Assembly: GCA_937897785.1 (NCBI GenBank)
Contig: CALCNB010000097.1
Coordinates: 1 to 5,194 of the forward strand
DNA: 5,194 nucleotides
Direction: 5' to 3'
Source of the DNA: an uncultured Cellvibrionales bacterium
GTDB lineage: Bacteria > Pseudomonadota > Gammaproteobacteria > Pseudomonadales > UBA7434
Both the position numbers and the translations under genes were made by a program. Under the pieces are notes generated by a model that had not been told where the DNA came from, did not search any database, and worked only from the letters and a program-made list of their open reading frames with translations. Each line of letters begins with the position of its first letter. Position 1 is the stretch's first letter. Positions 1-5,194 of this stretch are shown in pieces.

Positions 1-1
1 G

Positions 2-1357
2 CTAAAGGATAACTCCGCAGGCACCGCTAACGAAAAGTCTCAGCGCGAGACCATCTCTCTGTCACTGCCAGCGATTGGATCATCAACCTCAGCCATTAAA
101 GACAATCATGATCAGCGGCCCAACTCACTCAGTGAACGATCTTTAGCCGCACAGTCCAATACGAATACCGATTTAAATAGCCAAGCTTCTCTTCATGCCA
201 ATCCGGAAGACAGTAATGGATCTCTAGCCGAGGCGGCTGCCGAAAACCACCAACGGTTTATTCAACCTATTAAGCCTGGAGATAACTTATCAATGGTGTT
301 TGATCGCGTTGGCCTGAGCGCCCGCGAGGTCCTAAACGTTGTCAACTCTAGCACTGAAGGCAAGGCATTAACCCGGATGTTCCCTGGCGAAAGCCTAGAG
401 TTTGTTATCAACGATGATAAAGTCCTGGTCGAAGTAATAAGGCGAAAATCACTGCTTGAAAGCGTTCACTTTACTCGGAATGATGAGCAGGCTAAGTTTA
501 TTGTTACCACGCATACTCGACAGCCAGACATAAGAGTCGTTTACCGCAGCGCGAAAGTGAGTGACTCCTTGTCAATGTCAGCAGAACGAGCCAATATCTC
601 ACCTTCAACCACTATGAACATGGCCAATATTTTTGGCGGTGTCATTGATTTTGTTCTTGATGTGCGGAATGGCGATCAATTTACCGTGGCCTATGAAGAA
701 CACTTCTTAGACGGTGAAAAAATTGATGAAGGAGCGATTATCGCTGCTCAGTACGTTAACCGCGGCAAAACCTATAATGCCTACCGCTATACCGACCCCG
801 ACGGTGATATTGGCTATTATAACGAAGAAGGTATCAGTATGCGCAAAGCATTTCTTCGGGCGCCGCTGGATTTTACTCGCGTCAGCTCGAGATTTAATAT
901 GCGACGCCTTCACCCAATCACCAAGCAAGTTAAACCTCATCGCGGCATTGATTACGCAGCGCCAACAGGAACCCCCATTTTCTCAACTGGCGATGGCCGC
1001 GTGATAGCGTCAAACTATAATAATGCGAATGGTCATTATATCTTTATCCGTCACGGCGAATCGTACATTACAAAATACCTGCATCTACATAAGCGCTTTG
1101 CTAAAAAAGGCCAGCGGGTCAAACAAGGTCAAATTATTGGTCAAGTGGGTAGCACGGGCTTCAGCACCGGCCCCCATTTACACTATGAGTTTTTAGTCAA
1201 TGGGGTACACCGCAACCCAAGCACAATTTTAAAGAAATTACCTAAAGCCAAACGTCTAAAATCCGATTTTAAAGCGGATTTTATTGCTAGTATTACATCG
1301 ACACAGATGCAACTAGCGAGTAACAGCAGCGCCTTCAAACTTGCCAGCAATCAATGA
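2..1357 (+). CDS. M23 family metallopeptidase with OapA/LysM-like domain, 5'-truncated
   Basis: Probable periplasmic zinc endopeptidase acting on peptidoglycan cross-links. The frame is open from base 2, so the N-terminus, presumably with a membrane anchor or signal, lies outside the window; 451 residues are visible. Residues 1-84 are a Ser/Asn/Ala-rich linker. Residues ~85-160 (from FIQPIKPGDNLS) resemble the OapA/LysM-like domain of this family. The M23 domain covers ~residues 290-405: HRGID supplies the zinc ligands His313 and Asp317, YLHLH holds His361, and GPHLHYEF holds His392 and His394 (ligand). All catalytic positions are present, so activity is expected. A basic then Ser/Asn-rich tail of ~45 residues follows. 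The ATG at 293 is internal, because it would cut off the start of the OapA-like domain. The stop overlaps the anmK start. The same pair occurs in Pseudomonas (PA0667-PA0666, from memory), where tyrS lies next. The exact substrate bond is inferred from the family only. Confidence 0.93.
   Translation, partial: LKDNSAGTANEKSQRETISLSLPAIGSSTSAIKDNHDQRPNSLSERSLAAQSNTNTDLNSQASLHANPEDSNGSLAEAAAENHQRFIQPIKPGDNLSMVFDRVGLSAREVLNVVNSSTEGKALTRMFPGESLEFVINDDKVLVEVIRRKSLLESVHFTRNDEQAKFIVTTHTRQPDIRVVYRSAKVSDSLSMSAERANISPSTTMNMANIFGGVIDFVLDVRNGDQFTVAYEEHFLDGEKIDEGAIIAAQYVNRGKTYNAYRYTDPDGDIGYYNEEGISMRKAFLRAPLDFTRVSSRFNMRRLHPITKQVKPHRGIDYAAPTGTPIFSTGDGRVIASNYNNANGHYIFIRHGESYITKYLHLHKRFAKKGQRVKQGQIIGQVGSTGFSTGPHLHYEFLVNGVHRNPSTILKKLPKAKRLKSDFKADFIASITSTQMQLASNSSAFKLASNQ
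1257..1283 (+). repeat. 9-bp perfect inverted repeat inside the M23 gene
   Basis: TAAAATCCG at 1257-1265 and CGGATTTTA at 1275-1283 are exact reverse complements separated by a 9-nt loop. The element lies about 75 bases before the peptidase stop and encodes part of the KSDFKADF segment of the C-terminal tail. The arms are mostly A/T and no U-run follows outside the stem, so it is not a convincing intrinsic terminator. It may be a local mRNA hairpin or the by-product of the imperfect SDF/ADF amino-acid repeat. Confidence 0.5.
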
Positions 1358-2478
1358 CTTCGCTATTTATTGGGCTGATGTCTGGCACTAGCGTCGACAG
1401 CATCGACGCGGCCTTGCTTGAGATTACCAGCACTAAAAAACCCAAATTAATAGCCACACATAGCCATGCAATTCCTCAAGCAACACAGCAACTAATCCAT
1501 GCCTTATGCCGGCCGGGCACGAATGAAATTGAAACCATGGGTCGTCTCGACCGGAGCTTAGGCGCATTGTTTGCACAAGCTGCAATAACGCTTGTTAACA
1601 AAACTGAATATTCCAATGGAGATATCACTGCTATTGGTAGTCACGGTCAAACCATTCGCCACCGACCTTCGTCATCCCCGGACACGGAACCCAGTTTTAG
1701 TTTACAGATCGCTGACCCTAACACCATCGCTCAACTAACGGGGATTACCACCGTGGCAGACTTCCGCCGGCGCAATATCGCTGCCGGTGGACAGGGCGCG
1801 CCATTAACACCCGCTTTTCACCGAGCGATCTGTCAGGGCCAAGCAGAAACTTGCGCGATTTTAAATCTGGGCGGTATTGCCAATATTACCGTTGTGGCCA
1901 ACAACGAAATCGTAAGCGGCTTTGATACTGGCCCTGCCAACACGTTATTAGATGGCTGGACTCAGCGCCATCAGCAACAGCCTTATGATGCTGATGGCCA
2001 ATGGGCAAGCACAGGTCAATGCCAACTAGCATTATTAAATCAATTAAAAGCACACCCTTACTTTGCCTTAACGGCACCTAAAAGCACTGGCAGAGAGCAA
2101 TTTAACCTGCAATGGTTAGACACGATATTAGCTAATACCGACGCACACCCTTTCTCAGCTGAAGATGTCCAAGCCACACTTACGCAATTAAGCTGCGATA
2201 CCATTGCCACCCAGTTACTTGCGTTGCCCGATGAGGTTAAGACGGTCTACTGCTGTGGCGGTGGCGCGCATAATCGCTTTTTATTAGCGCAGCTAGCCGC
2301 TGCCTGCCCCGATCACCGTATCGTCACAACAGAAGCGCTTGGAATTGATCCTGATTGGCTGGAAGCCGCTGCCTTTGCCTGGTTTGCACAGCAAACTTTA
2401 GCAAAGCAAACAGTCGATTTGGGTAATGCGACTAATGCCAATCAAGCAACAATACTTGGTGGAATTTACTTAGCATAG
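1354..2478 (+). CDS. anmK: anhydro-N-acetylmuramic acid kinase
   Basis: AnmK is a cytoplasmic enzyme of peptidoglycan recycling. It opens the 1,6-anhydro ring of anhydro-MurNAc and uses ATP to form MurNAc-6-phosphate. The 374 residues match the family length (E. coli about 369). Visible motifs in order: the phosphate-binding GLMSGTS (7-13), GSHGQTIRH (95-103), the TVADFRRRNIAAGGQGAPLTP block (133-153), LNLGGIANIT (170-179), FDTGPAN (190-196) whose Asp191 corresponds to the catalytic base of the family, PKSTGREQFN (242-251), CGGGAHNRFL (301-310) and DPDWLEAAAFAWFA (332-345). The N-terminal motif reads SVDSID where many homologs have DG, a conservative change. The ATG overlaps the upstream TGA (ATGA) and has no clear Shine-Dalgarno, so translation is probably coupled to the peptidase. 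That pairing links wall cleavage with sugar recycling. Confidence 0.97.
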   Translation: MTSLFIGLMSGTSVDSIDAALLEITSTKKPKLIATHSHAIPQATQQLIHALCRPGTNEIETMGRLDRSLGALFAQAAITLVNKTEYSNGDITAIGSHGQTIRHRPSSSPDTEPSFSLQIADPNTIAQLTGITTVADFRRRNIAAGGQGAPLTPAFHRAICQGQAETCAILNLGGIANITVVANNEIVSGFDTGPANTLLDGWTQRHQQQPYDADGQWASTGQCQLALLNQLKAHPYFALTAPKSTGREQFNLQWLDTILANTDAHPFSAEDVQATLTQLSCDTIATQLLALPDEVKTVYCCGGGAHNRFLLAQLAAACPDHRIVTTEALGIDPDWLEAAAFAWFAQQTLAKQTVDLGNATNANQATILGGIYLA

Positions 2479-2504
2479 AGGTCGGCTGATTCAAGCGGGT
2501 AAGA

Positions 2505-2858
2505 TCAAACAGAAAAAGACGAGCCACAACCACAGGTAGAGTCAGCATTAGGATTGTCGACGATAAATCGAGAGCCCTCAAGCCCTTCGGTATAATCGAC
2601 ACTGCCGCCGACTAAATATTGATAGCTCATGGAATCAACCACGAGACTAACACCGGCATTTTCGATCACAGCATCATCATCGGCAACCAACTCATCAAAG
2701 GTAAAGCCATACTGAAAGCCCGCGCAACCACCCCCAGTGACAAACACCCGAAGCTTTAAGGCATCATTCTCTTCTTCATCGATCAAGCTCTTAACTTTAG
2801 TAGCGGCTCGCTCGGTAAAGACTAATGTTGATGCTTGATAAGCAGTATCTGTACTCAT
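2505..2858 (-). CDS. erpA: iron-sulfur cluster insertion protein ErpA
   Basis: ErpA is an A-type carrier that delivers Fe-S clusters from the assembly machinery to apo-proteins such as the isoprenoid enzymes IspG and IspH. The 117 residues are full length (E. coli 114). The three cluster-ligand cysteines are present: Cys45 in TGGGCAGFQYGF, and Cys109 and Cys111 in STCGCGSSFSV. The segments YLVGGSVDYTEGLEGSRF (81-98) and NPNADSTCGCG (102-112) are close to E. coli ErpA as remembered and separate it from IscA and SufA. The start is supported by AAGGAA at 2863-2868, four bases before the ATG. It lies 107 bases downstream of the bactofilin gene and probably has its own promoter there. It converges with anmK. 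Confidence 0.98.
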   Translation of the reverse strand: MSTDTAYQASTLVFTERAATKVKSLIDEEENDALKLRVFVTGGGCAGFQYGFTFDELVADDDAVIENAGVSLVVDSMSYQYLVGGSVDYTEGLEGSRFIVDNPNADSTCGCGSSFSV

Positions 2859-2862
2859 GCGA

Positions 2863-2868
2863 TTCCTT
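2863..2868 (-). promoter_or_regulatory. Shine-Dalgarno of erpA
   Basis: AAGGAA on the minus strand lies four bases before the erpA ATG and supports that start codon. Confidence 0.75.
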
Positions 2869-2873
2869 TATAC

Positions 2874-2891
2874 AGAGTTTCGACGAACTCT
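2874..2891 (-). repeat. 6-bp inverted repeat in the erpA leader
   Basis: AGAGTT at 2891-2886 and AACTCT at 2879-2874 are exact reverse complements with a 6-nt loop (CGTCGA). The dyad ends five bases upstream of the erpA Shine-Dalgarno, so a hairpin here would sit in the 5' leader close to the ribosome site. It could be an RNA structure or a protein-binding dyad; the short arms make chance possible. Confidence 0.4.
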
Positions 2892-2900
2892 CTTAATCAA

Positions 2901-2921
2901 GAAAATAATTTTCAGAAAATT
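2901..2921 (-). promoter_or_regulatory. Overlapping AT-rich palindromes, Fur-box-like, upstream of erpA
   Basis: Two perfect odd-length palindromes overlap here. GAAAAT-T-ATTTTC (2901-2913) is 13 bp and AATTTTC-T-GAAAATT (2907-2921) is 15 bp. Together they form alternating ATTTTC/GAAAAT hexamers. Against the 7-1-7 Fur consensus TGATAATnATTATCA, the segment beginning at 2914 on the minus strand matches 11 of 14 defined positions. Iron control of an Fe-S carrier gene would make sense, but AT-rich DNA gives such matches easily. I did not see a clear IscR site. Assignment to Fur is inference. Confidence 0.35.
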
Positions 2922-2938
2922 TTGAAAAACTACTATTG

Positions 2939-2947
2939 ATTATATCA
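2939..2947 (-). promoter_or_regulatory. Probable extended -10 promoter for erpA
   Basis: The minus strand reads TG-A-TATAAT, a perfect extended -10 (TGnTATAAT), about 80 bases before the erpA start and just after the bactofilin stop. No good -35 hexamer is visible at 16-18 bp upstream, which an extended -10 can tolerate. Transcription would start near 2932 and give a leader of about 73 nt containing the palindromes and the 2874-2891 dyad. This would let erpA be expressed separately from argC and the bactofilin gene. Confidence 0.55.
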
Positions 2948-2965
2948 CAAGCAGCTAGCCGCCTT

Positions 2966-3433
2966 TTAGCCATTCAGACCCGAATCGACATATTGACCTA
3001 AAATATCATCTGAATCAACGGCTTGGCCAGTTGGGTCTGAGGGCTCTAAGCGCTTTTGGGTTGAATCCTCGGTATACATTAAGCCGCCATTAATTTGAGC
3101 GCCTTTAACCATTTCCATCATTTGATAATGGACATCACCGCAGACTAAGGCTTTCGTCGCCAATTCAACTCGTTTCGATGAATACACATTCCCTTCTATC
3201 TGACCGTTAACAATGATCACTGGTGCGCATACATCGCCCTTTACTTGGCCGCTGTTCTGAATTCTAACTTGCGACTTCTCACAACTCGGCTCAGCAATAA
3301 TATTGCCGAGCACCGTGCCTTCAATTTCAAGGCAACCCGAAAACTTTATTTCGCCACTAATCTCAGTCCCCTTAGCAATCAAGGTCGTATTATCTGCACT
3401 CATCAGTGTACCCTTAGCTTTATTATTAAACAT
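2966..3433 (-). CDS. Bactofilin family (polymer-forming cytoskeletal, DUF583) protein
   Basis: Bactofilins form nucleotide-independent beta-helical filaments, often on the inner membrane, and in several bacteria position peptidoglycan enzymes. This 155-residue protein has the bactofilin domain at about residues 17-120. It starts at TLIAKGTEISGEIKFSG and shows repeating Gly-spaced beta-strand turns (EIEGTVLGNI, GQVKGDV, GQIEGNV, LVCGDV, GAQINGGL), followed by a short acidic tail. The chosen ATG overlaps the upstream TGA by one base (TGATG) and has AGGAG at 3441-3445 with a 7-base spacer. An in-frame ATG nine codons earlier (3460) has no Shine-Dalgarno and would lie within the previous gene. 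Four cysteines (34, 51, 69, 98) are seen. Pseudomonas has a comparable gene next to erpA (PA0664, from memory). The fold is secure; its cellular role here is unknown. Confidence 0.93.
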   Translation of the reverse strand: MFNNKAKGTLMSADNTTLIAKGTEISGEIKFSGCLEIEGTVLGNIIAEPSCEKSQVRIQNSGQVKGDVCAPVIIVNGQIEGNVYSSKRVELATKALVCGDVHYQMMEMVKGAQINGGLMYTEDSTQKRLEPSDPTGQAVDSDDILGQYVDSGLNG

Positions 3434-4158
3434 CAATTCGCTCCTAACAGTGCCTGCCATTGAAAACTTCGCGATACTTTTTGTGGTTTTTTACTGCTCG
3501 TTTCAGCACTGAGCACAATGCTAACAGGCTGAAGTTCTTGCGGCAATTTGAATTGCCCCTGTATCCGTTGAAAAAAACGAAATCGCAATCGCGCAGGCAT
3601 TGAATCAGTGACACCTGGTAAATCAGAAAAAGCAATGCGATCAACACCATGAGAACCTTGAACTAACAACTCCATCATCACCGAGCCTTTAAGTAACGAA
3701 TGCTTGTTCGTCGACTGCGTCAAAATAGCCGTGTAATGATAAAAATCAGTATCATCTTCATAACTCAGGTAAAAATCGTGAATGGCGAGACCAATAGCAA
3801 GCTCATCAGGCGCCATAAGACCTCGATAAAAGGCAATATCGGCCTCTAAATCTGCAATTTCTTGTCCGTAAGTGAGTAGCGATAGGCGAACTTCTTCATT
3901 GGCTAATCGAGCAATTTCTGCCGCCTTATCGGCACTAACTGCTCGCTGTCTAGCCTGTGCAAGGTCAGCCTGGAGCTGCGTCATAGTATCATTAAGTGAA
4001 ACATTCTCTGCCACAAGGTGATGACTTTCAGCCAAGCCCATGCGATAACTCCAATAGAAACCGACAGCAATCATCAATAGCATGAGCGCAATCAGTAAAA
4101 TCACTCGAAAGATGTTGTATGCCGTTAATCGAAGGACAAAACTCTGACCTATTTTCAT
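3433..4158 (-). CDS. DUF6776-like single-pass membrane coiled-coil protein
   Basis: No enzyme function is recognised. The 241 residues begin with a short basic cytoplasmic segment, then one hydrophobic helix at ~17-37 (ILLIALMLLMIAVGFYW). Next comes a long helix rich in Glu, Gln, Ala and Leu at ~44-112, probably a coiled coil. The C-terminal domain (~118-240) looks beta-rich, with FYRGLMAP at the junction and RFRFFQRIQGQFKLP near residues 192-206. This is the build of the protein found between argC and the bactofilin gene in Pseudomonas (PA0663, from memory), which I associate with DUF6776. The ATG is preceded by AAGGGA at 4163-4168 that overlaps the argC stop. The stop overlaps the bactofilin start, so the two are probably translationally coupled. 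Most of the protein should face the periplasm if the helix is an uncleaved anchor. A structural or anchoring role is inference. Confidence 0.85.
   Translation of the reverse strand: MKIGQSFVLRLTAYNIFRVILLIALMLLMIAVGFYWSYRMGLAESHHLVAENVSLNDTMTQLQADLAQARQRAVSADKAAEIARLANEEVRLSLLTYGQEIADLEADIAFYRGLMAPDELAIGLAIHDFYLSYEDDTDFYHYTAILTQSTNKHSLLKGSVMMELLVQGSHGVDRIAFSDLPGVTDSMPARLRFRFFQRIQGQFKLPQELQPVSIVLSAETSSKKPQKVSRSFQWQALLGAN
3441..3445 (-). promoter_or_regulatory. Shine-Dalgarno that decides the bactofilin start
   Basis: AGGAG on the minus strand lies seven bases before the ATG at 3433-3431, inside the last codons of the upstream gene. It favours this start over the in-frame ATG at 3460-3458, which has no such sequence before it. 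Confidence 0.8.
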
Positions 4159-4162
4159 GGTT

Positions 4163-4168
4163 TCCCTT
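4163..4168 (-). promoter_or_regulatory. Shine-Dalgarno of the DUF6776-like gene, overlapping the argC stop
   Basis: AAGGGA on the minus strand begins inside the argC TAA and lies four bases before the next ATG. The 8-base gap between the genes indicates co-transcription with argC. Confidence 0.7.
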
Positions 4169-5099
4169 AGGGCAATAACGCAATGTTCGACAGGCCAGTC
4201 GTTTCAGGCCAGTCAAACACGATATTCATAATTTGAACCGCCTGACCCGCCGCGCCTTTGACCAAATTATCTTCGACCACCAAAATAGCCAGCATGGAGG
4301 AAGCAGCGATCGGCTGAACACTGATTCGACAAAGGTTAGTCCCCTTAACACTCCGAGTTTCAGGGTATTGGCCGGCAGGCAATATATCGACAAAAGGCTC
4401 ATCACTAAAGCGCTGCTCGTAAAGCGCTTGAAAGTCCTGCGTGAAATCTTTCGGCTTACAATACAATGTTGAATGAATACCTCGGATCATCGGTAGTAAA
4501 TGCGGCACAAAGGTCAGCGTCACGGCCTCGCCAGCCATGTCATTAAGTCCTTGCTCAATCTCAGGCAAATGTCGGTGCCCCGCCACCCCATAGGCTTTAA
4601 AATTATCACTAACCTCGGCAAAGAGATTAGCAACTTTGGCTTGCTTGCCAGCGCCACTCACCCCTGAGGCTGAATTCGCTATCAGAGAATCGGTCTCAAT
4701 GAGGCCCTGTTCCAGCAAGGGCAAAAAACCTAACTGAACCGAAGTGGGGTAACAGCCGGGACAAGCCAGTAACTGTGCACCTCGAATCTGTTCTCGATGC
4801 GTTTCCGGTAAAGCATAAACCGCTGAGGCTATTAACTCAGGACAAGCATGCTTAACGCCGTACCAATGCTCCCATTGCGACACCTCTTTTAATCGAAAGT
4901 CAGCCGATAAATCGATCACCTTAACGCCCAGCTCGATTAATTCTGGCATCATATTCATCGCCACAGCATGCGGGGTGGCAAAGAAAATCACTTCACAGGC
5001 CGCCGCTAAATCCTTGGCTTCTGGCACGGTAAATGCCAATTCACAGTGACCGCGCAAATTGGGCCAGTAATCGGCTAATCGAGTGCCAGCTTCGCTGCG
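4167..5099 (-). CDS. argC: N-acetyl-gamma-glutamyl-phosphate reductase, N-terminus replaced
   Basis: ArgC is the cytoplasmic, NADPH-dependent third enzyme of arginine synthesis. It reduces N-acetylglutamyl phosphate to the semialdehyde. The 310 recognisable residues begin at RSEAGTRLADYWPNLRGH and run to the end. They include FFATPHAVAMN, DLSADFRL, ACPGCYPTSVQLG with the catalytic Cys (codon 4754-4752), SASGVSGAGKQAK, GHRHLPEI, VPHLLPMIRGIHSTLY and DNLVKGAAGQAVQ. Compared with Pseudomonas ArgC (344 residues, from memory) about 34 N-terminal residues are missing, including the GGTGYTG dinucleotide-binding loop. Upstream of 5099 the frame stays open to the window edge but encodes nothing ArgC-like; that DNA matches fumarase in another frame. 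The TTG at 5057 is internal, since NLRGH continues the conserved sequence. As written the gene could not make a normal enzyme. It is the first visible gene of a probable argC, DUF6776, bactofilin operon. Confidence 0.93.
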   Translation of the reverse strand, partial: RSEAGTRLADYWPNLRGHCELAFTVPEAKDLAAACEVIFFATPHAVAMNMMPELIELGVKVIDLSADFRLKEVSQWEHWYGVKHACPELIASAVYALPETHREQIRGAQLLACPGCYPTSVQLGFLPLLEQGLIETDSLIANSASGVSGAGKQAKVANLFAEVSDNFKAYGVAGHRHLPEIEQGLNDMAGEAVTLTFVPHLLPMIRGIHSTLYCKPKDFTQDFQALYEQRFSDEPFVDILPAGQYPETRSVKGTNLCRISVQPIAASSMLAILVVEDNLVKGAAGQAVQIMNIVFDWPETTGLSNIALLP

Positions 5100-5194
5100 A
5101 CACCGCCAATTGATCCCAGATAGAATCCGCCATTCTGGTTGCAGGAATCGCGAACCTTGCGTGACCTGTTGCCCTTTGCCAGCATCACCATTGA
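5084..5194 (-). pseudogene. Fragment of class I (FumA-type) fumarate hydratase, joined to argC
   Basis: Class I fumarases are iron-sulfur enzymes that hydrate fumarate to malate. Read from 5194 on the minus strand, 37 codons give a sequence close to the C-terminal region of E. coli FumA as remembered: SMVMLAKGNRS, then a V-D-C spacing, then GGFYLGSIGGVAAKLA. The FumA counterparts are SMIMLAKGNRS and GGFYLGSIGGPAAVLA. In the family about 60 more residues follow, through SLECVEYPELGMEA, but here the frame ends at TAG (5077-5075) inside argC-derived sequence. The fumarase and argC frames differ by one base, so no fusion protein results. The upstream part of the gene is outside the window. The identification is strong despite the short length; whether the junction exists in the organism is uncertain. 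Confidence 0.82.

Noticed and set aside
707..1004. Overlapping open frames on both strands inside the M23 peptidase gene
   Set aside because: They lie wholly within a gene with intact catalytic motifs, have no recognisable domains or ribosome sites, and look like shadow frames.
2479..2504. A bidirectional terminator between convergent anmK and erpA
   Set aside because: The 26-base gap shows no GC-rich hairpin and no adjacent U-run on either strand.
2867..2872. TATAAA as a -10 element just before erpA
   Set aside because: It overlaps the Shine-Dalgarno, would give an almost leaderless transcript, and the nearest TTGATT is 22 bases upstream, which is too far.
2948..2965. A hairpin terminator after the bactofilin gene (GCGGC/GCTGC)
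   Set aside because: The arms leave only a two-base loop, include a G-U pair, and are not followed by a U-run.
2859..2965. IscR or ArgR operator upstream of erpA
   Set aside because: I could not align the region with the IscR type 1 or type 2 consensus or with an ArgR box; the AT-rich palindromes fit a Fur-like pattern better.
3434..3460. An upstream ATG at 3460 that would lengthen the bactofilin by nine residues
   Set aside because: It has no Shine-Dalgarno, lies deep in the preceding gene, and the next in-frame ATG has AGGAG at good spacing and a stop/start overlap typical of coupled genes.
5055..5057. TTG at 5057 as the argC start codon
   Set aside because: ArgC similarity (RSEAG...LADYWPN) continues for 14 residues upstream in the same frame, so the TTG is an internal leucine codon.

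Overview
The window looks like a chromosomal segment from a gammaproteobacterium of moderate GC content. The gene order argC / coiled-coil membrane protein / bactofilin / erpA, facing anmK and an M23 peptidase, matches from memory the Pseudomonas aeruginosa PAO1 neighbourhood PA0662-PA0667. ArgC, ErpA and AnmK also read as typical gammaproteobacterial orthologs. The genus cannot be fixed from the sequence. Both edges fall inside genes, so this may be a small contig.

Layout, left half, plus strand: a 5'-truncated OapA/LysM-like plus M23 peptidoglycan endopeptidase (2-1357) overlaps anmK (1354-2478) by ATGA. This pair covers cell-wall hydrolysis and recycling of anhydro-muropeptide sugar. Layout, right half, minus strand, read from right to left: argC (recognisable 5099-4167), an 8-nt gap, a DUF6776-like membrane coiled-coil protein (4158-3433), a 1-nt overlap, a bactofilin (3433-2966), a 107-nt AT-rich intergenic stretch carrying a probable promoter and palindromes, then erpA (2858-2505). 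erpA and anmK converge across a 26-nt gap. No stretch over 300 bases lacks a gene. I saw no RNA genes, insertion sequences, CRISPR arrays or prophage.

Most of this is a conserved housekeeping and cell-envelope neighbourhood. The main anomaly is at the right edge. The last ~34 residues expected at the ArgC N-terminus, including the NADP-binding glycine motif, are absent. In their place, out of frame, is a clear fragment of a class I (FumA-type) fumarase. The two parts meet in a short stretch compatible with both genes, so the edge is either an assembly or amplification chimera or a real microhomology rearrangement. Secondary points are the palindromic, Fur-box-like region upstream of erpA, and the tight coupling of a membrane coiled-coil protein to a bactofilin.
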